Assembly (NCBI RefSeq): GCF_040712075.1
Contig: NZ_JBFCVL010000002.1
Span: forward strand, 310,001 to 374,000
Source of the DNA: Fodinicurvata sp. EGI_FJ10296
GTDB taxonomy: Bacteria > Pseudomonadota > Alphaproteobacteria > DSM-16000 > Inquilinaceae
DNA length: 64,000 nt
Reading direction: 5' to 3'
Positions 33,282 to 40,860 of the stretch are shown piece after piece. Within the stretch, counting starts at the first letter, position 1. Each line of letters starts with the position of its first letter. The position numbers were made by a program, and so were the translations under genes. The notes below the pieces were generated by a model. That model did not search any database, was not told the origin of the DNA, and worked only from the letters and a program-made list of their open reading frames with translations.

Positions 33282-34085
33282 TCAGCCGTGCCTCCCGGGG
33301 TGCGCCGATCGGTCATGGCACCGGGCCACCAGGTCACGGAACAATGCCTGCTGGCGGGTGTCGAAGACAAGAAATTCGGGATGCCATTGAACACCGATCC
33401 AATGGCCCGGCGCTTTGGCCTCGACGGCTTGAACGATGCCGAAGCTATCGCAGGCGACGACCGTCAACCCGCTGGCGACCCTGTCCACGGACTGATGATG
33501 AAGCGCGTTTACCCGGCATTTTTCCGTGCCCAGGAGTGTGCTCAGGCGGCTGCCCGCCGTGACCGTAACGGTCTTTCGCGGCAAGGGCGTCCGCATTCGC
33601 GGAAGATTCGGAAACGCGCTGTAGATGTCTTCGTGGAGCGTGCCGCCAAGCACGACATTCATCATCTGCGCGCCCCGGCATATCCCGAGCACCGGCTGAT
33701 CACGATCGATCGAGCGCTCCAACGCCTTCTGCTCGAAGGCGTCGCGATCAGGGTCGATGCGGATCGTCGGGTTTAGCGTCCCGCCGTACAGCGTCGCCGA
33801 GATATCATCGCCACCCCCGATTATCAACGCATCGACACGGTCGATATCGCGGGCGTTCCCGGGTGTGATCTTGACCGGAATGCCGCCAGCACGTCGGACC
33901 GCGAGATGATTGAAGGCTGCCATCCAACGGCCACCGCGCATCGACGCGGTTATGCCGATCAGGGGGCGGCGCGTGTCGCCTGATCGTCGCAGGGGCCGAT
34001 CCCCGCCCGAGCCCACATCGACCCGATCCGTACGCCGAGGGTTGTCGGAGTCGTTGCCGACATAATTATGCACGCTCAATGTCAA
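33282..34085 (-). CDS. Class I glutamine amidotransferase-like peptidase (C26, gamma-glutamyl hydrolase type)
   Basis: A 267-residue protein of the PuuD-like C26 family. GGGDDISATLYGG is the conserved strand-loop, GICRGAQ holds the nucleophilic cysteine, and WHPE carries the catalytic histidine and glutamate. Such enzymes hydrolyse gamma-glutamyl amides or supply ammonia. The start overlaps the amidoligase by 20 bp, so the two are translationally coupled, the pairing described for PF12224 amidoligases. The first 40 residues are polar and not part of the domain. Confidence 0.85.
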   Translation of the reverse strand: MTLSVHNYVGNDSDNPRRTDRVDVGSGGDRPLRRSGDTRRPLIGITASMRGGRWMAAFNHLAVRRAGGIPVKITPGNARDIDRVDALIIGGGDDISATLYGGTLNPTIRIDPDRDAFEQKALERSIDRDQPVLGICRGAQMMNVVLGGTLHEDIYSAFPNLPRMRTPLPRKTVTVTAGSRLSTLLGTEKCRVNALHHQSVDRVASGLTVVACDSFGIVQAVEAKAPGHWIGVQWHPEFLVFDTRQQALFRDLVARCHDRSAHPGRHG

Positions 34086-35145
34086 CGGCGCTCCGGGTGC
34101 CGCAGGGCTCGACCAGCCAGCTCGCGACTTCGTGTTTCCACTCGCTTACCCGGCCCCGATCATACAGTGCGGCCCAACGACGCCCGGCGGCCGCAAGCGC
34201 ATCGGCGTCTGAAGCAAGCCATTCGACATGGACCCAGTTGTTCCATTCCGCCACGATACCACCCCAGTCGGTCCGATCGACGCGTGAGTCCGGCAATCGG
34301 TAGTGGAAGGTAGGCCGCGCCGAAACCGATTTGCCCGACGACAGCATACGCACCCGGCGCGGGTCGATAAAGCCAAAGATGGGAAGCATATCGAATTCGC
34401 GGTTCCTTGTCGGGTTGAACCGGAAATAATCGACCATGAGGTCCGGGAGCGAGGGGTCGTAGTCAGGGTCGACAACCATGCGCGTATATGAATTCGGCAG
34501 CGGCGCCACGAACCGCATTAGCCGGCGCGTCACGTCCATATCGATGCGTTCGTGCAGCCAATCGCTGCATAGAAGATAGGCCTTGAGGTGAGCCAGTATT
34601 GTTTCGCGCGAGGTATCGGGCACTTCCGGATTCAGATGAATGCCGAATCCATAGATCGGGCTGGCACTGGTTCCAAGTGCCCCCCGTTTCCGAAGGGCGG
34701 CAACCAGATCGTCGATTATGTAAAGGCGGCTGAAGGGGATTGGCGGGGCCGCAATCTCCTGTGGCATCCAGTACCGCCCGATCGCACCAACCGCTGATGA
34801 TACATAAGTGTCCATCTCGTCCAGCAGCGCCGGCTTGCCAGGCTTCTTGTCCGGGTGCGCCCTGCTCATATCCAGTTCCACGGCAAAGGCACCGATATCG
34901 GTCTCGACGCGTCGTGCGTATTTGTCGACATAGGTGATGGTGCCACCGAAGGCGTCCTGTACGGCAAGCGCCGCTTCTTCGGTCTCCATGCCAGCGAATT
35001 CGATTTCGACACCGACACGGCGTTCGCTGCCCGTTGCAGTGGTCTTCCGCGGCGGCGGCAGAATGCCGACAGCGGAACGGTCACCGGCAGTGCCGCGGAT
35101 CATTGTGCTGGCTGAAGGCTGCTCGGGTGTGTGGCTGCGCGGCAA
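34066..35145 (-). CDS. Putative amidoligase (PF12224, glutamine-synthetase-like fold)
   Basis: An ATP-dependent COOH-NH2 ligase of the amidoligase family, predicted to join an amine to a carboxylate through an acyl phosphate. RRVGVEIEFAGME gives the metal-binding E-x-E strand, TDIGAFAVELDMS the second acidic strand and GFGIHLNPEV the conserved His/Asn strand; an arginine-rich C-terminal region (NPTRNREFDMLPI) follows. I place the start at TTG 35145, because GAGGGAG lies about nine bases upstream; ATG 35103 has no site. The physiological substrate is unknown. It is paired with the C26 peptidase. Confidence 0.75.
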   Translation of the reverse strand: MPRSHTPEQPSASTMIRGTAGDRSAVGILPPPRKTTATGSERRVGVEIEFAGMETEEAALAVQDAFGGTITYVDKYARRVETDIGAFAVELDMSRAHPDKKPGKPALLDEMDTYVSSAVGAIGRYWMPQEIAAPPIPFSRLYIIDDLVAALRKRGALGTSASPIYGFGIHLNPEVPDTSRETILAHLKAYLLCSDWLHERIDMDVTRRLMRFVAPLPNSYTRMVVDPDYDPSLPDLMVDYFRFNPTRNREFDMLPIFGFIDPRRVRMLSSGKSVSARPTFHYRLPDSRVDRTDWGGIVAEWNNWVHVEWLASDADALAAAGRRWAALYDRGRVSEWKHEVASWLVEPCGTRSAVDIERA

Positions 35146-35192
35146 GACGATGACTCCCTCTATATGACTATCGACACATTCGGGAGCGGATT

Positions 35193-36104
35193 CTATCCAG
35201 CATTCGAGCACGATTTTTCCTGAGTAGCCCCGGAGCCTTCGGATTGCTCGGCAGCAGCCGCGTTCTGCATCCGGCCGCGGCGCCACCGAATGATCGCCGG
35301 AGTGATGGCCAGCAGTGCCAGTCCGACGAATGGCAGCAAAATCCGGGGTTCCAGGAAGATCATCAGACTGGGGACCTGGCCCTTGTCGATCACCTGCCCC
35401 AGCCCGTCGCCGACGGTCGCAAAAACGAAGGTGCAGGGGATGACGCCAATTACGGTGCCGAGCAAGAAGACCCGCGCTGAAACACCGAGCAGACCGGGAA
35501 CAAGATTGACGAGCCAGGCCGGAAACATCGGCATGAAACGTACGGTCAACATATAGCTGAAGGCGTTGCGCCGAAAGCCGGCCTCCATTCGCCTCACCAT
35601 CGTACCGGCCCGTCTCGCCAGTACATCACGAAAGGCATAGCGGGCGGCCAGGAAAACCACGAAGCCGCCGATGGTCTGTCCAACAGTGGCGATGGCCGTC
35701 CCCGAAACGGGGCCGAAAAGGAAACCGGCGGAAATGTTCATCACCGACATGGCCGGAATGGAGAAAGCCGCCACTGCAGTAACCAGCCCAGCATATACGG
35801 CGGCGGCGGCCAGGCCGTTGCGATCGACCCACGCAATGAGCGTTTCACGATGATCGGCAAGCGTCGTCAGTGATATCTGATCGACCCAGCCCATCCAGAT
35901 CGCCGTGAGCAACCCGGCCAGCAGCACCACGACGGGAAGGAACTGCTTGGCGGTCGACCATTTCAGTCGCCTATCGGGCAGCGCTACCGGATCGCGCGCC
36001 GCATCGGGAACCAGCCAGTCCTCGCCCTCGACCGATGCCGATCGGGCAGCTTCTCGACCATCCGGGTTCGGATGGTCCGTATTCTGCGATTTATCGTCAG
36101 CCAT
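35193..36104 (-). CDS. TVP38/TMEM64 family membrane protein (VTT domain)
   Basis: A 303-residue inner-membrane protein. A soluble acidic N-terminal tail (about 1-50) is followed by six or so helices with the VTT/DedA hallmarks: SIPAMSVMNISAGFLFGPVSGTAIATVG and the re-entrant RFMPMFPAWLVNLVPGLLGV. Family members are lipid scramblases or transport-related; the bacterial substrate is not known. It is followed by the amidoligase gene about 50 bp downstream and preceded by the DUF1284 gene about 40 bp upstream, so one operon is possible. Confidence 0.85.
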   Translation of the reverse strand: MADDKSQNTDHPNPDGREAARSASVEGEDWLVPDAARDPVALPDRRLKWSTAKQFLPVVVLLAGLLTAIWMGWVDQISLTTLADHRETLIAWVDRNGLAAAAVYAGLVTAVAAFSIPAMSVMNISAGFLFGPVSGTAIATVGQTIGGFVVFLAARYAFRDVLARRAGTMVRRMEAGFRRNAFSYMLTVRFMPMFPAWLVNLVPGLLGVSARVFLLGTVIGVIPCTFVFATVGDGLGQVIDKGQVPSLMIFLEPRILLPFVGLALLAITPAIIRWRRGRMQNAAAAEQSEGSGATQEKSCSNAG

Positions 36105-36147
36105 ACCCCATCAGATGGAGGCCAAATCGCGGATTGCCATCGATGGA

Positions 36148-36648
36148 TCAGCGTCCCGGACAGAATCTGGTCCCGTCGAAGCCGCTATCGGCGACATCGG
36201 AACAGATCCGGTGCCACTGGCATCCCTGGCAGGCCGACCGGGCAGACCCCTCGGCGAAGGCGGCACGAAGGCGGGCGATCCGGTCGCGGTCCAATTCAAT
36301 GTCGGCGCCTGGAAGAAGGTCACAGCCGAGGATGCGACCGATATCAACAAGCGCCGCCGCATCGCGGCGCTTCACCCTCGGCTCGTGACAATGGCTGTCG
36401 GGACAGTTTTCGACTGGACGGCAGATGTCGTCAGGGCCGTCTACAATCCGAATACGACGGACACCGTCGGACAGCGCCGTTGCCAGCAAATCAAAATTGG
36501 CGACAAACTCTGCCGTATAGCCGCGCCCGACATAAGTCAGGAGACAAAGCAGATGGTGCCCACGCAGCCGGACGATCTGGTCCGCCGGCGCCGGCTCTGC
36601 CCCGGCCGCCGGCGCCCAATCAGGTCGTCCGGACGATCGTCTCACCAT
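36148..36648 (-). CDS. DUF1284 protein with a cysteine-rich, possibly Fe-S-binding core
   Basis: A 166-residue protein with the DUF1284 start RLRGHHLLCLLTYVGRGY (about 28-45) and spaced cysteines in DGPDDICRPVENCPDSHC (about 70-87) and SACQGCQWHRIC (about 138-149), suggesting a metal or iron-sulfur site. Function is unknown. It lies 12 bp after bioY in the same direction. The gene starts at the ATG at 36648 with no clear ribosome-binding site. Confidence 0.8.
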   Translation of the reverse strand: MVRRSSGRPDWAPAAGAEPAPADQIVRLRGHHLLCLLTYVGRGYTAEFVANFDLLATALSDGVRRIRIVDGPDDICRPVENCPDSHCHEPRVKRRDAAALVDIGRILGCDLLPGADIELDRDRIARLRAAFAEGSARSACQGCQWHRICSDVADSGFDGTRFCPGR

Positions 36649-36660
36649 CCGCGCGTCGGT

Positions 36661-37266
36661 CTACTCTTTGCGGCGCAGCAGATCGCGAAGGCTGGCCACA
36701 CCCAGTATGGCGGCAGCGCCAAGCGCGGATTTCAGCACCATTCCCGGCAGGAACGGCGTCAGGCCATGGGCGACCGCCCCGGCCGGTCCGATCATCGCTG
36801 CCAACCATGTGACGCCGAAAGCCAGAATGACGACATGAGCAACGACGCTGGTCGCGAGCAATCGCAGCAGGCCGTTCGCCGTCCAGCCCTTTTCGGCCAT
36901 CCAGCCGACGATCGCCGCCGAAACGACGAATCCGAGCAGGTATCCGGCGGTCGGCCCGACGAACGGCGCCGGTCCACCGGTCGCATTTGCAAGGAACGGC
37001 ATGCCGGCAAGGGCCTGACCGAGAAACGCCAGCACGGTAATCGCGCCGAGACGCCACCCATAAAGGGCACCAACCATGAATACGGCGAATGTCTGCATGG
37101 TCATCGGCACCGGATACATGGGCACCGAGAGCTGCGACGAGGCCGCCAGGAACCAGGACCCGGCCAGCACGGCCAGGATCTTGTGCGTCAGTGACCCTTG
37201 CGACAAAAGAAAGGGAACGAAGGGCTGATTGCCAAGGCTCTGCACGCCGGATGCGCTCTGGGACAT
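36661..37266 (-). CDS. bioY: Biotin transporter BioY
   Basis: The 201-residue, six-helix substrate-binding (S) component of an ECF-type biotin transporter. Typical BioY features are SVPMYPVPMTMQTFAVFM, GQALAGMPFLA and GPTAGYLLGFV. No bioM/bioN ATPase or T-component gene is adjacent, so it acts alone or with a shared ECF module. I set the start at the ATG at 37266; the very long open frame upstream, opposite dctP, is not real. No BioR-type palindrome is obvious upstream. Confidence 0.9.
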   Translation of the reverse strand: MSQSASGVQSLGNQPFVPFLLSQGSLTHKILAVLAGSWFLAASSQLSVPMYPVPMTMQTFAVFMVGALYGWRLGAITVLAFLGQALAGMPFLANATGGPAPFVGPTAGYLLGFVVSAAIVGWMAEKGWTANGLLRLLATSVVAHVVILAFGVTWLAAMIGPAGAVAHGLTPFLPGMVLKSALGAAAILGVASLRDLLRRKE

Positions 37267-37563
37267 CGCTGTATCACACTCCGAATTTTTGAATGCCGAA
37301 GGCACATGGGCCGAGTATAGAGCAATCACGACAAGCAGGTGGCGCGCAACGAAAATCGACTTCATCGGCGCCGCGTCGGTGCAATCGTCCGCCCCGGCCA
37401 CACATGTGCCTTCATGCGGACGATCCTTCGTGGCAACATTAATGCTTGACCCGGTCGTGCCAGCCCGCAAACCATGCGTTCGATCGGCACCGCACAGACC
37501 GGGCAACCAGCCATGCCTCCGCCGGGCCTGGACGAATGAAGAAAATCGGGAGGATATCCAATC
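37267..37563. other. Divergent intergenic region between bioY and dctP
   Basis: It must carry both promoters. I see no reading frame, terminator or long inverted repeat; GGGAGGATATCC before 37564 is the dctP ribosome-binding site. Confidence 0.5.
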
Positions 37564-38583
37564 ATGAAGAAATTGATGCTGGCCGCCATGGCCGCAACCG
37601 CTGCGATCGCGTTCACGGCCCACGCGACGGCACAGAATTACAAGGACGAATACACGGTTTCGACCGTCCTGCCGGACAGCTTTCCGTGGGGTGCGGCGGC
37701 TCAGCGCTGGGCGGATCTGGTCGACGAGCGCACGGACGGCCGCATCAACATGCGCATCTATCCGGGCACCCAATTGGTTCAGGGCGAACAGACCCGCGAA
37801 TTCACGGCCATGCGTCAGGGCATCATCGACATGGCCGTTGGTTCTACCATCAACTGGTCGCCGCAGATTCAGGAACTCAATATCTTCGCCCTGCCCTTCC
37901 TGATGCCGGACTATGACGCTCTCGATGCCCTGACCGGCGGCGAAGTCGGCAATCGTCTGTTCGAGCGGATCGAAGAGGCCGGCGTCGTTCCCCTCGCCTG
38001 GGCCGAGAACGGATTCCGGGAGATCACCAATTCGATCGGTCCCATCCGGACGCCGGAAGACCTGGATGGCATGAAAATCCGCGTCGTCGGGTCGCCGCTG
38101 TTCAGCGACATCTTTTCCGCACTCGGCGCCAATCCGACGCAGATGAGCTGGGCCGATGCCCAGCCGGCCCTGACCACCGGCGCGGTCGACGGGCAGGAAA
38201 ACCCGCTGACCATCTATAGCGGCCTGCAAATGCAGAATGTCGATCAGAACTACATCACGCTTTGGGGCTATGTGGCCGATCCGCTGATTTTTGGCGTCAG
38301 CGCCCAGGTATGGGACACGTTTACCGAGGAAGATCAGCAGATCCTGCGCGAAGCCGCCGTCGAAGCCGGCGATTATGGTATCGAACTGGCCCGCGAGGGG
38401 TTGGTCGAGCCGGATCTTTCACTGATCGAAGAGATCGAATCCGAAGGCGTGGAGATCACCCGCCTGACCGAGGATGAGCGCCAGGCCTTCGTCGACGCAA
38501 CGCGCGGTGTCTATGACGAATGGAGCGAGACCATCGGCCAGGATCTGGTCACCGCGGCCGAAGAGGCGATCGCCAACCGCTGA
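37564..38583 (+). CDS. TRAP transporter substrate-binding protein (DctP family)
   Basis: A 339-residue periplasmic binding protein with a signal peptide ending ATAHATAQ (about residue 24). The DctP pattern is clear: PWGAAAQRWADLVDERTDGRINMRIYPG, the substrate arginine region MKIRVVGSPLF, and TTGAVDGQENPLTIY. By family the ligand is a carboxylate-bearing organic acid; it cannot be specified. First gene of a dctP-dctQ-dctM operon and divergent from bioY. Confidence 0.92.
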   Translation: MKKLMLAAMAATAAIAFTAHATAQNYKDEYTVSTVLPDSFPWGAAAQRWADLVDERTDGRINMRIYPGTQLVQGEQTREFTAMRQGIIDMAVGSTINWSPQIQELNIFALPFLMPDYDALDALTGGEVGNRLFERIEEAGVVPLAWAENGFREITNSIGPIRTPEDLDGMKIRVVGSPLFSDIFSALGANPTQMSWADAQPALTTGAVDGQENPLTIYSGLQMQNVDQNYITLWGYVADPLIFGVSAQVWDTFTEEDQQILREAAVEAGDYGIELAREGLVEPDLSLIEEIESEGVEITRLTEDERQAFVDATRGVYDEWSETIGQDLVTAAEEAIANR

Positions 38584-38694
38584 TCTCGGCGTTGGCCCCG
38601 GCCCCATCCGGAACCGGCAATCCAGGGAGCGCGGCGACGCGCTTCCCGTTTTGCCGTTTCAAATCGGCTCCAGGAATTGATAGCGGAAATTCAT

Positions 38695-39243
38695 ATGGTG
38701 GATCATGTCGAGGCAGGGGAGCGCGACCCGGTCGAGGATGCGCACGAACCGCGGGTCCCGCTCAAGCTGGAAGAAGCGATTTGCGCCGGGGCCATGGGGC
38801 TGATCTGTCTGATCAGCTTTGGCAATGTCGTCGTCCGCTACCTGTCCGACTATTCCTTCGCCTTTACCGAAGAATACTCGATATTCCTGCTTGTCGTGAT
38901 GACGTTCGCCGGATCGGCACTCGCCTTTGCCAAGGGCGGCCACATACGGATCACCTATCTGGTCGGCAAGATGCCGCTGCCGTTGCGCCTGATGTGCGAG
39001 GCCGTCGCGATCTTGGCGACGACCATCATGTTCGCGCTGATCGTCTATTACGGCGGATTGCTGGCCTGGGACGAGTATGCGTTCGGCGAACGGTCGCCCG
39101 GCCTGGGATATCCCCGCTGGATCTATACAGTATGGCTGCCGATCCTGTCCGTCGCCATTCTGCTTCGCGTCGCCGGTTACGCCTGGCGGACCTTCAGAAC
39201 GGGCTATAGCCAGATAAGAACGCCCGGCATCGAAAATGACTAG
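38695..39243 (+). CDS. TRAP transporter small permease (DctQ family)
   Basis: The 182-residue four-helix membrane subunit that bridges DctP and the large permease. Visible hallmarks are GNVVVRY, FTEEYSIFLLVVMTFAGSALAF and KGGHIRI. The start is the ATG at 38695; a TTG at 38677 is possible but its purine stretch is too close. It is 14 bp from dctM. Confidence 0.9.
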   Translation: MVDHVEAGERDPVEDAHEPRVPLKLEEAICAGAMGLICLISFGNVVVRYLSDYSFAFTEEYSIFLLVVMTFAGSALAFAKGGHIRITYLVGKMPLPLRLMCEAVAILATTIMFALIVYYGGLLAWDEYAFGERSPGLGYPRWIYTVWLPILSVAILLRVAGYAWRTFRTGYSQIRTPGIEND

Positions 39244-39257
39244 AGACAGGACGGCTC

Positions 39258-40574
39258 ATGCTCGCGGCCATCGGCGCTGACACGTTACTGCTGCTTACTT
39301 TTGTCGTCCTGATGATCATCGGCACCCCGATCGCCGTTTCATTGGGCATGGCCGGGGTCGTCGGTATCTGGGCCGGACTGCCGCCGGCCATGCTCGGCAC
39401 CGTCGGCACCAATGTCTACAGCGGTATTGCCAAGTATCCTCTCATCGCCATCCCGTTGTTCGTCCTGACGGGCCTGGCGTTCGAACGATCGGGCGTTGCG
39501 CAACGTCTGGTCGATTTCGCCTCGGCCTGCGTCGGCCCCCGGCGCGGCGGTCTTGCCGTCGTTGCCATCATGACCTGCCTGATCATGGGCGGAATGTCGG
39601 GGTCGGGCCCGGCCGACGCCGCCGCCGTCGCGACGGTCATGATCCCCAGCATGATGCGTGCGGGCTATCCCAAGGCGTTTTCTGCCAGCGTCATCGCGGC
39701 CGCCTCGTCAACCGCCATTCTGATACCGCCGTCGATCGCCCTGATCATCTATGCGGTGCAGGTGCCCGGCGCCGACATCCGGGCGCTGTTCGCCGGCGGC
39801 GTGGTCCCGGGGCTGCTGTGCGGCGCCGCCGTTCTCGTCCCTGCGATCCTGCTCAGCCGGAAATACGATTTCGGCGCCAAGGAGGGTCTGGACGCCGCAA
39901 ACAGCCCGTCAATCCGGACCGCCTTCGTACGGGCTCTTCCGGGTCTGTTGGCGCCGGTGATCATTCTGGGCGGTCTACGGACCGGATTGTTCACGCCGAC
40001 CGAAGCCGCCGCAGTCGCGGCAAGCTACGGTCTGCTCGTCGGGACGGTCATATACCGGAATCTGGGATTCGGCGATGTCTACCGTCTGCTGGCGGAGGCC
40101 GGCGCGATGACGGCCGTAATCATGTTGATCGTTTCGCTCGCCGGAATCTTCGCCTGGGCCGGCAGTACGCTGGGCGCCTTTTCCCGGACAGCGGAATGGC
40201 TGCTGACCCTATCCGACCAGGAAATGGTGATTCTGGCTCTGATCATGGTCTTCCTTCTGATCGCGGGCATGTTGCTGGACGGCATCTCGATCTATCTCAT
40301 CACCTTGCCGTTGCTTATGCCCGTCGTGGCCGTCTTCGACTGGAATATCGTGTGGTTCGGCATTCTCATGGCCATGAACATCGCCATCGGTCAGTTCACG
40401 CCGCCGATCGCGGTCAACCTTATGGTGACGACACGGATCGCCGGCATTCCCATCGAGTGGACGTTCGGCTGGATCGCGTGGATGGTGCTGTCGATGGGGA
40501 CGGCACTGGTTCTGGTCGCCGTATTCCCGGAACTGGCGCTGTGGCTTCCGCGCTATCTGGGCTTCGTTGTCTGA
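39258..40574 (+). CDS. TRAP transporter large permease (DctM family)
   Basis: The 438-residue Na+-coupled transport subunit with about 12 helices. GMSGSGPADAAAVATVMIPSM, STAILIPPSIALIIYA, GLFTPTEAAAVAASYG and GQFTPPIAVNLMV are the conserved DctM stretches, repeated in the two halves. It closes the TRAP operon. The gene 3' of it is convergent, with the candidate sRNA terminator in between. Confidence 0.92.
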   Translation: MLAAIGADTLLLLTFVVLMIIGTPIAVSLGMAGVVGIWAGLPPAMLGTVGTNVYSGIAKYPLIAIPLFVLTGLAFERSGVAQRLVDFASACVGPRRGGLAVVAIMTCLIMGGMSGSGPADAAAVATVMIPSMMRAGYPKAFSASVIAAASSTAILIPPSIALIIYAVQVPGADIRALFAGGVVPGLLCGAAVLVPAILLSRKYDFGAKEGLDAANSPSIRTAFVRALPGLLAPVIILGGLRTGLFTPTEAAAVAASYGLLVGTVIYRNLGFGDVYRLLAEAGAMTAVIMLIVSLAGIFAWAGSTLGAFSRTAEWLLTLSDQEMVILALIMVFLLIAGMLLDGISIYLITLPLLMPVVAVFDWNIVWFGILMAMNIAIGQFTPPIAVNLMVTTRIAGIPIEWTFGWIAWMVLSMGTALVLVAVFPELALWLPRYLGFVV

Positions 40575-40659
40575 TCATTGGAGCGCCAGGATCCTGCAGA
40601 CGACCCTTTAGATACTAATGAAACATACGATCAGACGATCGCCAGCCCAATCACCGGAC

Positions 40660-40686
40660 AAAAAAAGAGCCGCGCAAATGCGCGGC
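40660..40686 (-). terminator. Rho-independent terminator, minus strand
   Basis: A seven-base-pair GC stem with an ATTT loop followed by CT and a run of seven T on the minus strand. It ends the sRNA and/or the aromatic-degradation operon. Confidence 0.85.
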
Positions 40687-40740
40687 CCGAGTTTAGGGAG
40701 GAAACGCCCAAGATGGACGCGCAGGACCCCGAAGGATCAC
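40660..40740 (-). ncRNA. Candidate trans-acting sRNA with a CCUCCC loop and terminator
   Basis: Read on the minus strand: a small stem GTTT/AAAC (40705-40691) exposes CCTCCCT, an anti-Shine-Dalgarno sequence, then a GCCGCGC-ATTT-GCGCGGC hairpin (40686-40669) and seven T residues (40666-40660). This is the architecture of alphaproteobacterial CCUCC-loop sRNAs (CcsR/cuckoo-like). The 5' end is unknown and may lie nearer 40780; it could also be processed from the 3' end of the transcript starting at 43158. Confidence 0.55.
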
Positions 40741-40860
40741 TGCACCGCAACAATACCCCAAGCGGCATTGGTAAGCGAACATTAGATGAGCTTCTGGAGC
40801 CACAATCGCCCAAAAAGCCCACACCTGTGATAAATTAGCAACAGCGGGTGACTGCTACCG

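Noticed and set aside
33152-33394. 80-codon minus-strand frame downstream of the amidotransferase gene
   Set aside because: It overlaps the end of the C26 peptidase gene in another frame and has no ribosome-binding site or recognisable motif.
37267-37563. BioR-binding site upstream of bioY
   Set aside because: No TTATnnATAA-like palindrome is present; TATAGA near 37316 is not a match.
36661-38229. Very long minus-strand frame upstream of and including bioY, opposite dctP
   Set aside because: Only the last 201 codons (from 37266) have BioY sequence; the remainder is the complement of dctP, which is clearly coding on the plus strand.
40578-40838. 86-codon plus-strand frame over the sRNA locus
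   Set aside because: It spans the terminator hairpin and the AGGGAGG loop, which read as an RNA on the other strand. The AGGGAGGAAAC looks like a ribosome-binding site only because the sRNA loop is its complement. A small protein from about 40713 cannot be fully excluded.
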